64,000 nucleotides of DNA, taken from positions 699,526 to 763,525 of the forward strand of contig NZ_JANBWE010000002.1 in assembly GCF_024259515.1 (NCBI RefSeq), given 5' to 3'. The position numbers were made by a program, and so were the translations under genes. Shown in pieces: positions 17,859 to 26,237 of the stretch (positions are counted from its first letter, which is position 1; each line of letters starts with the position of its first letter). The notes under the pieces are model-generated. The model was not told the origin of the DNA, searched no databases, and worked only from the letters and a program-made list of their open reading frames with translations. This stretch comes from Salirhabdus salicampi. Its GTDB lineage: Bacteria; Bacillota; Bacilli; Bacillales; Alkalibacillaceae.

Positions 17859-18638
17859 ATGCGTTTTTACATGCCTTTTCTCGTCATTTGTCTAATCGTA
17901 GGATGTGTAGATCGTAACGATAATACGAATCCCAATCGCTTTGAAAAGCAATATGAAACAAATGATGCCCAATCAGGGTCTTCATCACAACCTTTACCTA
18001 AACTTATGACACAAGAGAATAAAAACAAGAGCAATTCCCCTAATGAAAAGAAGCTACATGTTCCATTAATTGCTCAAAATCCAGAATTAAAATATGGTTG
18101 TGAAGTAACTAGTTTAGCAATGATCCTCCAATACGCAGGAATCCAAGTAGATAAAATGGAATTAGCGAACACCATTGAAAAAGACCATGACCCCATAAAG
18201 AAGAACAAAAACGGCGATATTACCGATTGGGGTAATCCAAATGATGGTTTTGTCGGTGATATGACAGGAAAAAATGCTGGGTACGCAGTTTTTGATCGAC
18301 CGATTGTACAGTTAATGGAAAAGTATTTACCAAGGCGAACAGTGAACTTGACTGGTGAACCATTCTCAAGATTAGAGGAACAAATCGCTAAGGAAAAACC
18401 TGTCCTTGTATGGACAACAGGGGATTATCAGCAACCAAATCGTTGGGAATTATGGAATCACGGTGACGAGCAAATTGAAACACCTTTAGATTTACATGCT
18501 GTCGTATTAGTTGGTTACGATGAAAATCATGTTTATTTAAATGATCCATTATCAGAAAAGAAAGATGTTCAAGTAAATAAAGAAACATTTATTAATTCAT
18601 GGAAGGCAATGAAAATGCGGGCCGTATCCTATAATTAA
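17859..18638 (+). CDS. Lipoprotein with C39-like cysteine peptidase domain
   Basis: 259 residues. Residues 1-16 form a lipoprotein signal (LIVGC, lipidated Cys16), then a polar linker rich in Asn/Ser/Gln, then a peptidase C39-like domain from about 65. The catalytic triad is visible: C81 (KYGCEVTSLAMIL), H213 (DLHAVVLVGYD) and D229 (LNDPLS). It should sit on the outer face of the membrane. No bacteriocin precursor or ABC exporter lies nearby, so a processing role for a double-glycine leader is not supported. Substrate unknown. AAAGGGGA precedes the ATG. It shares a terminator with ytcJ. Confidence 0.85.
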   Translation: MRFYMPFLVICLIVGCVDRNDNTNPNRFEKQYETNDAQSGSSSQPLPKLMTQENKNKSNSPNEKKLHVPLIAQNPELKYGCEVTSLAMILQYAGIQVDKMELANTIEKDHDPIKKNKNGDITDWGNPNDGFVGDMTGKNAGYAVFDRPIVQLMEKYLPRRTVNLTGEPFSRLEEQIAKEKPVLVWTTGDYQQPNRWELWNHGDEQIETPLDLHAVVLVGYDENHVYLNDPLSEKKDVQVNKETFINSWKAMKMRAVSYN

Positions 18639-18639
18639 G

Positions 18640-18676
18640 AAAACAACCAAGGATAATCATCATCCTTGGTTGTTTT
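18640..18676. terminator. Bidirectional terminator overlapping the end of ytcJ
   Basis: Perfect fifteen-base stem (AAAACAACCAAGGAT and its complement) with a seven-base loop; it serves both convergent genes, and one arm lies in the last codons of ytcJ. Confidence 0.9.
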
Positions 18677-20261
18677 CACGGTTAAATACAATTGTATTAT
18701 CAATCACGGTCATTTCAACTGTAACATTCTTGATCATTTTATGATCAACTGTGAATAAATCCTCACTCAAAACCGTAAAATCTGCTACATATCCTGGGGC
18801 AATTTTTCCCTGTTCATGCTCCTTACTTATCGCAGCAGCTGATCCGGTTGTATATAGCGAGACAGCTTCAAAAGGAGTAAGTCTTTCCTCTCTTCCATAC
18901 ACTTTCCCATCATGTACCGATACTCTGTTCACTGCAGCATCAATGCCTTTAATCGGATTGATATCTTCTATTGGCGCATCAGAACCCCCTGCACAAATAA
19001 TTCCGTGTTGTAATAGCGATTTCCACGGATATGCATGTTTCAGTCGATCCTCTCCTATTCTTTCTATGACCCACGGAAAATCTGACGAAACGAAGGTCGG
19101 TTGTATATCGATAATAACAGGTAACTGTGCGATCTTTTCATATATTTCCTCAGTTAACATTTGTCCGTGTATAAGACGATCCTTCTCCCCCTGTGGGACA
19201 GGATGTTCAGTTATATAATGTACGACTTGTTCTAATGCTGCATCTCCAATAGCATGAACAGCAACAGGCATATTATATCTTCGGGCTTTTTTTATTAATG
19301 TTTCCAGATCATCTCCTGAGTGAATCGCAACGCCATAAGTCGCTGGATCATCCTCATATGGTTGTTTTAACCATGCTGTCCTTCCACCTAATGCACCATC
19401 TGTAAATATTTTCATTGCCCCTAATCGTAACCATTGGGAACCCTGGCCAAATTCATAGCCTAATGAAACCATTTCTTCAACAACTTCATGGTGAACGAGC
19501 ATATGCGCTCGAAACTTATGATTTTCGTTAATACTTTGTTGAAAAGCTTTAAACGTCCTTTCAAAGCTTCCATAATGGTTTAAATCTTCATTATGTCCCC
19601 CTACAAGGCCGTTCTGAATTAAGTCATCAACTGCAACATTAATCGCTCGTACGATATGACGATCCGAGACAGAAGGCATTGCGTCTTTAATCAACTGTTG
19701 TGCTTGATCATGAAAATACCCTGTTAACTCACCGTCATCGTCTCGTTCTATTAACCCACCATCCGGAGAAGATGTAGTGGGTGAGACACCTGCTAATTCC
19801 ATTGCTTTACTGTTGGCTATTAGAGCGTGCCGACAGACCCTTGTGAGGACAACCGGACGGTCATTGATTACTTCATCAATTTCACGACAATGAAGAACAG
19901 TTGGATCTTGCCACATATTTTCATTAAACCCTTCACCAATTACCCATTCATCTTCTTCTAGGGTTTCGGAAATCTTTTTAATTTCTTTTAGTACTTCTTT
20001 CTTCGAAGTTGCTTTACTTAAATCTAATCTTAAAAGTTTTTCCCCATGTCCAATAATATGTAAATGGCTATCCGTGAAACCTGGGTACATGACTTTCCCA
20101 TTTAAATTCACTTCTTCTCTTATTTGTTGAGCATATTTATGTTTTAGTTCCTTTTTGGTACCAACATCCAAAATTTTGCCATTATTAGTATATACTGCAT
20201 CAACTTGATGTCCTTCCTTCACCATTGTATAAATGGTTCCCCCATACCAAAGTTTACCCAT
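18660..20261 (-). CDS. ytcJ: Metal-dependent amidohydrolase YtcJ
   Basis: 533 residues of the amidohydrolase_3 group. YPGFTDSHLHIIGHG (about 56-70) provides the HxH metal ligands, GGHNEDLN and AVHAIGDAA further His residues, and GGSDAPIEDINPI the late Asp. The N-terminal strand-rich part and the C-terminal GYVADFTVLSEDLF are typical of the composite beta-sandwich. Probable N-acyl or formamide hydrolase in the cytoplasm; substrate unknown. GGAGGAGAAG precedes the ATG. Confidence 0.9.
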   Translation of the reverse strand: MGKLWYGGTIYTMVKEGHQVDAVYTNNGKILDVGTKKELKHKYAQQIREEVNLNGKVMYPGFTDSHLHIIGHGEKLLRLDLSKATSKKEVLKEIKKISETLEEDEWVIGEGFNENMWQDPTVLHCREIDEVINDRPVVLTRVCRHALIANSKAMELAGVSPTTSSPDGGLIERDDDGELTGYFHDQAQQLIKDAMPSVSDRHIVRAINVAVDDLIQNGLVGGHNEDLNHYGSFERTFKAFQQSINENHKFRAHMLVHHEVVEEMVSLGYEFGQGSQWLRLGAMKIFTDGALGGRTAWLKQPYEDDPATYGVAIHSGDDLETLIKKARRYNMPVAVHAIGDAALEQVVHYITEHPVPQGEKDRLIHGQMLTEEIYEKIAQLPVIIDIQPTFVSSDFPWVIERIGEDRLKHAYPWKSLLQHGIICAGGSDAPIEDINPIKGIDAAVNRVSVHDGKVYGREERLTPFEAVSLYTTGSAAAISKEHEQGKIAPGYVADFTVLSEDLFTVDHKMIKNVTVEMTVIDNTIVFNRENNQG

Positions 20262-20310
20262 ACTCTTCTCCTCCTTACCACTTTAACGTACTATAGTATT
20301 TATTTAAATC

Positions 20311-20338
20311 AAAAGGGCAGTATGAAAACTGCCCTTTT
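20311..20338 (-). terminator. Terminator after the spore protein gene
   Basis: Eleven-base stem AAAAGGGCAGT / ACTGCCCTTTT with a six-base loop. Confidence 0.85.
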
Positions 20339-20363
20339 TTATAAAGCAATCAATATTTGATTT

Positions 20364-20579
20364 TTACTGAGATTGTCCACCATTAATTTGGGACTGTGCT
20401 AGTGAAACAAGACGTTTAGTAATTTCACCACCAACAGATCCGTTTGCACGAGAAGTAGTGTCAGCTCCTAAGTTAACACCAAACTCCTGTGCGATTTCAG
20501 TTTTCATTTGGTTGATCGCTTGATCAGCCCCAGGTACAAGAAGTTGGTTTGTGTTGCGGCTACCACCTTGGCTTGCCAT
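20364..20579 (-). CDS. sspA: Alpha/beta-type small acid-soluble spore protein
   Basis: 71 residues. Saturates and protects spore DNA and supplies amino acids at germination. [15 protein letters not shown] contains the germination-protease cleavage region (E-I-A) and [21 protein letters not shown] is the second conserved DNA-contact block. AAGGAGGTGAT precedes the ATG and a SigG-type promoter lies upstream. Which B. subtilis ssp gene is the orthologue rests on context (next to thiI/ytcJ, as sspA). Confidence 0.95.
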   Translation of the reverse strand: MASQGGSRNTNQLLVPGADQAINQMKTEIAQEFGVNLGADTTSRANGSVGGEITKRLVSLAQSQINGGQSQ

Positions 20580-20604
20580 AGTGTATCACCTCCTTGTCAC
20601 TAAC

Positions 20605-20634
20605 TAGCATGTGTAGATATGGAGGTTTCATACA
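20605..20634 (-). promoter_or_regulatory. Predicted SigG promoter of the spore protein gene
   Basis: Minus-strand TGTATG (20629-20634), 17 bases, CATGCTA (20605-20611), close to the forespore SigG pattern TGAATA/TGTATA-N17/18-CATNNTA; about 25 bases upstream of the ATG. Confidence 0.6.
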
Positions 20635-20662
20635 CGGTTTTCACCTGGTATTTCTTTCTTCC

Positions 20663-21868
20663 TTAGAATAATTCTTCAAAATCATCTTTTGTTTCCGCCA
20701 CTGTCGGTTTGTAAGTCACCGTTTCAATTTGATTCAGGGCATCTTCCATATCCTTAGAGAAGTCAACGTGACTTTCAAATTGGTTCATCTTTTCTCTCCG
20801 CGGCCTTGTTTTCGGTTGTCTAGGTACAAAAACGGTACAGCAATCTTCATATGGTCGGATGGATATATCATAAGTACCGATGTTTTCTGCAATTTGGATA
20901 ATCTCTAATTTATCCATTGCGACTAAAGGGCGGATAACAGGATAATTGGTTACTTCATTAATGGTATTCATGCTTTCCATCGTTTGACTGGCAACCTGTC
21001 CTAAACTTTCTCCAGTTGCTAAGGATAAAATCTCTTCTCTTCTGGCCAACTGTTCACTCATTTTCATCATCACTCTGCGCATAGCTGTCATCGCATAATT
21101 TTCTGGTATTTCTTTAAAGATTTTTTGTTGTAATTTTGTAAAAGGTACGTAATGAACTTTAATATCATTACCGAATTTCGTTAAAGTTTGGGCTAAATCT
21201 TCTACTTTTTGGCGAGCCCTTTCACTCGTGAAAGGTGGAGAATGAAAATGAATTGCTTCTAATTGAACCCCACGTTTCATCGCTAAATAACCCGCAACAG
21301 GGCTGTCAATTCCTCCAGACATGAGTAAAAGCGTTTTACCTGTAGTGCCGACAGGCAGTCCTCCTGCGCCAAGAACTGTACGTGACATGATATAAGTAGC
21401 ATCTTGGCGAATTTCTACACGAATTTCCCGATCAGGATTATGAACGTCAACGGATATATTATCCGTATTTGAAAGTAGATGACCTCCAAGTACTTTATTC
21501 ATTTCCTGAGACCCTACCGGAAAACCTTTATTCGTTCTTTTCGTTGTGATCTTAAAAGTTTTCACATCATGACCATCGGTTAAAGCATATAAAGAGCCTT
21601 CCTTTATTTTTTCTAGATCATTTTCGACACGAAGAGCTATACTTAATGATTGAATCCCGAACACTTGTTGACAAGCTTGGAGTACTTTTTCGTGATCCTC
21701 TCCGTTTAAACGCACATACATGCGGTCGCGAGATTGTTTGACATGCGTATTCGGAAACTCTTTTAATTTATTTTGTACATTTTTTTTTAATTGCTGTATA
21801 AATGTCTTTTGGTTTTTACCTTTTAACGACATTTCACCGTATCGAATTAATATGTGATCAAATTCCAT
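20663..21868 (-). CDS. thiI: tRNA 4-thiouridine synthase ThiI
   Basis: 401 residues: N-terminal ferredoxin-like plus THUMP region (about 1-165, ILIRYGEMSLKGKNQ) and an adenylating PP-loop domain with LLMSGGIDSPVAGYLAMKRG near residue 182. Bacterial ThiI of this length lacks the rhodanese domain, so sulfur comes from a desulfurase. The cysteine desulfurase gene ends seven bases upstream, matching the dedicated NifZ-ThiI pair for s4U8 in tRNA in B. subtilis. Confidence 0.96.
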   Translation of the reverse strand: MEFDHILIRYGEMSLKGKNQKTFIQQLKKNVQNKLKEFPNTHVKQSRDRMYVRLNGEDHEKVLQACQQVFGIQSLSIALRVENDLEKIKEGSLYALTDGHDVKTFKITTKRTNKGFPVGSQEMNKVLGGHLLSNTDNISVDVHNPDREIRVEIRQDATYIMSRTVLGAGGLPVGTTGKTLLLMSGGIDSPVAGYLAMKRGVQLEAIHFHSPPFTSERARQKVEDLAQTLTKFGNDIKVHYVPFTKLQQKIFKEIPENYAMTAMRRVMMKMSEQLARREEILSLATGESLGQVASQTMESMNTINEVTNYPVIRPLVAMDKLEIIQIAENIGTYDISIRPYEDCCTVFVPRQPKTRPRREKMNQFESHVDFSKDMEDALNQIETVTYKPTVAETKDDFEELF

Positions 21869-21875
21869 TATTTAT

Positions 21876-23015
21876 CTACCCCATTACATCACTTAATTGA
21901 CTAACTGTTTCCTCAAATGCTTTACAAAAAGTTTCTACTTCTTCACGTGTATTATCATATGATAAGCTGACCCTTAAAGCAGACGTAGTATACCTTTCAT
22001 CTAAACCACACGCTGCTAATACTGCGCTTTCATCTGTATGCTTTGATGAGCATGCAGATTTCGTTGATATAAAGATTCCTTTTTCACTTAAAGCGTGAAT
22101 GACCACCTCTGGTTTAAACCCAGGAACGGAGTAATTTAAAATATGGGGTGCACCGTCTTCTGGTGAGTTCAAATGCACCCGTTTATTATTCGCTAGACAA
22201 GAACGAAGCTTTGTAGCCATCTCGTTAAGGTGATGCGATTCATTCGTTTGTTTATCCATGATCATACGCATCGCTTTCACCATCGCAACAATCCCAGCTA
22301 AGTTTTCGGTTCCTGGTCTTTTGGCACCCTCTTGTCCTCCTCCGTGTAATAATGGGAATAACGTTGTACCTTTCTTTATATACAAGAGGCCAGTTCCTTT
22401 TAGTCCATGGATTTTATGTGCTGACATACTACATAGATCAATACCAGGGTGGTTGAATGGTAGTTGTACTTTTCCTAACCCTTGTACATGATCAACATGG
22501 AAAAAAAGTTTTGGATATTGATTTGCAATATCAGCAATCTCTTTTATAGGCTGTATTGTACCTAGTTCGTTATTTACGTGCATGACGGAAATTAAAATGG
22601 TATCTGTTCGAATCGTGTCATGTAATTGCTGAACATTTATCTTCCCTTCTTTATTGACAGGAAGGTATGTTACGTCAAAATCAATTTTCTCCAACGCCTT
22701 GCAAGCTTCTAACACTGAAGGGTGTTCAATTTCAGTCGTTATAATATGCTTCCCACGATTTTGATGTTGAAGTGCAATCCCTTTAATCGCCAAATTGTTA
22801 CTCTCTGTTCCACCAGATGTGAATATAACTTCATCGATTTCAACCCCAAGTAGGTTTGAAGCTTGTTCTTTAGCTTTCTTTAACAAGCGTTCGGATTCTC
22901 CTCCAAATCGGTGTATAGAAGATGGGTTTCCAAAATACTGATCTGCTACTTGGTGAAACGTTTTTAACACTTCTGGGTAGGGCTTTGTCGTAGCACTATT
23001 ATCAAAGTAAATCAT
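21876..23015 (-). CDS. nifZ: Cysteine desulfurase NifZ (IscS-like)
   Basis: 379-residue PLP enzyme releasing sulfur from L-cysteine to ThiI. Start MIYFDNSATTKPYPEVL is the family N-terminus. PLP-binding Lys is K201 in SMSAHKIHGLKGTG and the sulfur-carrying Cys is C322 in STKSACSSKH. ATG 23015 has AAGGAG eight bases upstream; the open frame continues upstream without start signals. Only seven bases separate it from thiI, so the pair is co-translated. Confidence 0.95.
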   Translation of the reverse strand: MIYFDNSATTKPYPEVLKTFHQVADQYFGNPSSIHRFGGESERLLKKAKEQASNLLGVEIDEVIFTSGGTESNNLAIKGIALQHQNRGKHIITTEIEHPSVLEACKALEKIDFDVTYLPVNKEGKINVQQLHDTIRTDTILISVMHVNNELGTIQPIKEIADIANQYPKLFFHVDHVQGLGKVQLPFNHPGIDLCSMSAHKIHGLKGTGLLYIKKGTTLFPLLHGGGQEGAKRPGTENLAGIVAMVKAMRMIMDKQTNESHHLNEMATKLRSCLANNKRVHLNSPEDGAPHILNYSVPGFKPEVVIHALSEKGIFISTKSACSSKHTDESAVLAACGLDERYTTSALRVSLSYDNTREEVETFCKAFEETVSQLSDVMG

Positions 23016-23080
23016 GGGCTTAACTCCTTTTTCGTAACTATTTGCATTGACATATAATATCACAATTGAAAGGTTCTGAA

Positions 23081-23124
23081 AACGAATAAGACTGTTCTAA
23101 TGATGTAGAACAGTCTTATTCGTT
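23081..23124 (-). terminator. Terminator after ezrA
   Basis: Perfect nineteen-base inverted repeat with outer arm AACGAATAAGACTGTTCTA and a six-base loop, just downstream of the ezrA stop. Confidence 0.9.
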
Positions 23125-23156
23125 TATTATTATTCCTAAATATATATGTTCTATTG

Positions 23157-24842
23157 CTAATTTGTGACAAGTCCCCTTAGTCGATCGGTTGCTCCAGGTT
23201 CAATTCCCTCGAGAGCTACACTAGCTTTCTCTAATGCTAATTTATAGTCATAATTACGAAACGCCTGTTCCGCCTCAACTAATTTAGCTCCCAGCACCGG
23301 ATACTGACTCCGGTATCTATTTGCATATTGAATGACGACTTCAGCTAATTGGGCTTCTTCTAGTAACAGTTCTGTTTGTTCTCTTACCGTTAACGTATTT
23401 TTTTCTGCCTTATCAATTGTTGATTGGATAAATTCCATATTTAACGGATGAATGTCCAAATGTTTTTTTGCTTCTTGAATCATATTTGCGGCTTCCACTG
23501 TAATATCCATTATGTACTCAGGTACACCTGGTAAGTTACTCGTATGAAGTTTCCTTCTAATAAGGGAAATCTCTTTTTTAAGTTCCGTAATTTTTCGTTT
23601 TGCCTCTAATTCATGTTTCCGTAATGATTGGATTCGTTCCCGATATTCGGTTTGCATATCGTGTAAGCTTTCCCATTGCTTTAACCAATTCTCAAGTTCC
23701 GAACGTATTACTGAATAGTTTTTCTTTTCCTCATTCACTGCTTGATTAATTTTGTCCGCTTGAGTTTTTAATTGACTTAACCAATTTTCTAAACTGTACT
23801 GCATTTCCTGGTCTTGATCATTAATATGATAACTGTCTTGAATAACAGCTATTTCATTCTTTACTGCTTCAAATTGTTCACTCGTTGATTGTAATTTTTC
23901 ATTCATAATACTTACTTTTTGATCAGTAAAGTTTTTTGCTAATACTTCACGCTCTAGTTGATCATATATCTCTTTAATACGTTCATCGGTTTCTTGAATA
24001 CCTTGTTCAATTCCTTCAACTTCGCCCTTATTTAACAGTTCAAGCATAGCAAGCAATTTTTCATGATGTTTATGTATTTCTTGTTCAAAACCGAAATGTT
24101 GAATTTGAAATCCGCGGTCTTTCATTTCCGACAACCCGTTAGCCAACTCTTCAAGTTGTTCCGGAAGTTCATTCCTACAAGCTTTATATAGCATAGGAAA
24201 AACATTCATTTTATATCTTAGGTGATCTAAACGATTCTTTGCTTCTCGTACACGTTTTTCCGCCTCAAAATAATTGCCGTTTTCTGTTAGTTCGTCATAA
24301 GAAGAAATCTCTGCTTCTATTTCATCTAACTCCAATTCTAAGACGAACTCAGCCTTGCCAAAGTGATGGCGATTTTGTAACAATTCTTTCCGTGCCTCTT
24401 TGATGCCGGGGCGCAGTTGTTCCACTTGTTCTCTTGTATCCTGTTCTGAGTGAAGTAACCTTTCAACTTCTTCATACATATTCGTAATGGATTCTTCAAT
24501 CCCGATTAATGTTTCTTCAACTTCACGAAGAACCTTATTTGCTGTACGGAACCGATAGCGGTCTGCCGCTTCTTCGGCGTCGAACAAATCTTCTTCTAGA
24601 TCAGGAAGCCACCTTGCCACGATGTTATCCCACTCTGATCGCCATTTTTCAAAACGTGCCTCTGTTTCACCAGACAAATTCAAATGCTTTACTTTCGATA
24701 ATTCCTCAGCAACTTCCTTATTCATTATATGTAATTTCCATTCTTCAAGCTTATCTACACGATCATAAATTCGTTTTCTAAAAATTAGACTAAAGATAAT
24801 GAATGCGATAAATAAAAGAATGGCTCCGATGATGTACTCCAT
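23157..24842 (-). CDS. ezrA: Septation ring formation regulator EzrA
   Basis: 561 residues: one N-terminal membrane helix (MEYIIGAILLFIAFIIFSLIF) with the bulk as spectrin-like coiled-coil repeats in the cytoplasm. It blocks extra FtsZ rings and links the Z-ring to PBP1. The C-terminal FRNYDYKLALEKASVALEGIEPG holds the conserved QNR-type patch region. ATG 24842 with TAGGAGG is chosen over an open frame ten codons longer. Located beside refZ as in B. subtilis. Confidence 0.95.
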   Translation of the reverse strand: MEYIIGAILLFIAFIIFSLIFRKRIYDRVDKLEEWKLHIMNKEVAEELSKVKHLNLSGETEARFEKWRSEWDNIVARWLPDLEEDLFDAEEAADRYRFRTANKVLREVEETLIGIEESITNMYEEVERLLHSEQDTREQVEQLRPGIKEARKELLQNRHHFGKAEFVLELELDEIEAEISSYDELTENGNYFEAEKRVREAKNRLDHLRYKMNVFPMLYKACRNELPEQLEELANGLSEMKDRGFQIQHFGFEQEIHKHHEKLLAMLELLNKGEVEGIEQGIQETDERIKEIYDQLEREVLAKNFTDQKVSIMNEKLQSTSEQFEAVKNEIAVIQDSYHINDQDQEMQYSLENWLSQLKTQADKINQAVNEEKKNYSVIRSELENWLKQWESLHDMQTEYRERIQSLRKHELEAKRKITELKKEISLIRRKLHTSNLPGVPEYIMDITVEAANMIQEAKKHLDIHPLNMEFIQSTIDKAEKNTLTVREQTELLLEEAQLAEVVIQYANRYRSQYPVLGAKLVEAEQAFRNYDYKLALEKASVALEGIEPGATDRLRGLVTN

Positions 24843-24990
24843 AAAAAGCCTCCTAACACTAATTACACACACCCATCGTATATACCATTTCGTTGGATAT
24901 ATATTGTTTTTTTTATCATATCATGTATAAGTGGTTTTTTGCTAAAATTTTTCAAAAATCTTTAAAATGTGACAGAGAACGGTAAAAAAA

Positions 24991-25605
24991 TCATGAAATG
25001 GTCCATACCGTACTTAACCAGTTTTTGAGCATCTGAATATAAGTAGATAAGTACGCTTGTTCTGAGTAATTACCTTGAACATTTTGCTTCCATTCGTGGG
25101 GCATTAAGAAGGGGATATTTAGCAGGCCTTTGAACTGCATATATAAACATTCCTTTTCAATCACAGTATAAGCAAAATCTGGGAGTATAGAATAGAAGGC
25201 ATTTTGTAATAAATATTGTTCTTTCGCTAAGTAGGTTACAAGAAGTTCACGTATAAACATATTATCGAAGGATAACTCCCGCTGGATAAAACAAGTGAAT
25301 TGATGATGTTTTTGTTTGTATTGTATAATAGCATCAATTAAGTATAAAAAGTCACTTACATCTTCATGTAAGTTTCGTTCGAATATCTGTTGTTCCACTA
25401 CATCTAAATACTCTTCGTAGTAACGAACAACTAAATATTCCAACAAACCTTGTTTATTCTTGAAGTAATAGCTTATCATGGAGACGTTCACACTGGCTTT
25501 CTTTGCAATATCTCGCACAGAAGTTCCATGGAACCCTTTCGTATAGAAAAGTTGAACGGCTGTATCAGCAACTTTTTCTTTCGTCGGTTTTATAACTTGT
25601 TCCAT
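24991..25605 (-). CDS. refZ: TetR-type DNA-binding regulator of FtsZ, RefZ (YttP)
   Basis: 204 residues; TetR HTH at about 10-55 (VADTAVQLFYTKGFHGTSVRDIAKKASVNVSMISYYFKNK) and a helical dimerisation domain. In B. subtilis RefZ binds motifs flanking the origin and affects Z-ring position at sporulation onset. Assignment rests on size and on position between ezrA and the ytsP homologue. GGGGTGA precedes the ATG. It diverges from the GAF gene. Confidence 0.87.
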   Translation of the reverse strand: MEQVIKPTKEKVADTAVQLFYTKGFHGTSVRDIAKKASVNVSMISYYFKNKQGLLEYLVVRYYEEYLDVVEQQIFERNLHEDVSDFLYLIDAIIQYKQKHHQFTCFIQRELSFDNMFIRELLVTYLAKEQYLLQNAFYSILPDFAYTVIEKECLYMQFKGLLNIPFLMPHEWKQNVQGNYSEQAYLSTYIQMLKNWLSTVWTIS

Positions 25606-25723
25606 CGTACTTCACCCCTTTATATTACTTTCTTCCCAAATTCTTCAAATCCTTTATTTTACTTATATTTCAAGGGAAGGAAAAACTTAGTGTTAATATT
25701 ATAAAAACGAGAGGGAGTTATTT

Positions 25724-26203
25724 ATGTTTAATACTATGCAATACAATGGCACACGGGAAGAAAATTACAAACTATTACTACAACAACTAAAAGGTTTATT
25801 ACACGGTGAAGAGGATGTTATTGCCAATCTTTCCAATGCTTCTTCTTTATTAAATCAATTTTTAGATGATGTAAATTGGGTAGGATTTTATCTTATGAAA
25901 AATGGTGAACTTGTTTTAGGTCCATTCCAAGGATTGCCTGCCTGTGTCCGCATTCAAGTTGGTAAAGGCGTGTGCGGAACAGCTGTTAAAGAAAACGAAA
26001 CCCAGCGCGTGGCAGATGTGGAACAGTTCCCTGGACATATTGCTTGTGATGCAGCAAGTAAATCAGAAATCGTCGTCCCCATTCATGTAAATGGCGAAGT
26101 ATTTGGCGTTTTAGACATTGATAGTCCAAACCTGAACCGCTTTGATGAACTTGACCAGCAATATTTAGAAGAGTTCGTGCAAGTTATAAGTGAACATTTA
26201 TAA
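25724..26203 (+). CDS. GAF-domain free methionine-(R)-sulfoxide reductase (YtsP)
   Basis: 159 residues, a single GAF domain. The three Cys of the fRMsr group are visible in LPACVRIQVGKGVCGTAV and PGHIACDAAS, with the signature DIDSPNLNRFDE near the end. Reduces free L-methionine-(R)-sulfoxide with thioredoxin. Monocistronic, divergent from refZ and convergent with the diguanylate cyclase. Confidence 0.9.
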   Translation: MFNTMQYNGTREENYKLLLQQLKGLLHGEEDVIANLSNASSLLNQFLDDVNWVGFYLMKNGELVLGPFQGLPACVRIQVGKGVCGTAVKENETQRVADVEQFPGHIACDAASKSEIVVPIHVNGEVFGVLDIDSPNLNRFDELDQQYLEEFVQVISEHL

Positions 26204-26207
26204 AAAA

Positions 26208-26237
26208 ATGCCCTATAACGTATACGTTATAGGGCAT
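26208..26237. terminator. Bidirectional terminator
   Basis: Perfect 30-base palindrome with arms ATGCCCTATAACGTA and its complement. It overlaps the last codons of the diguanylate cyclase gene and serves both convergent genes. Confidence 0.9.
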
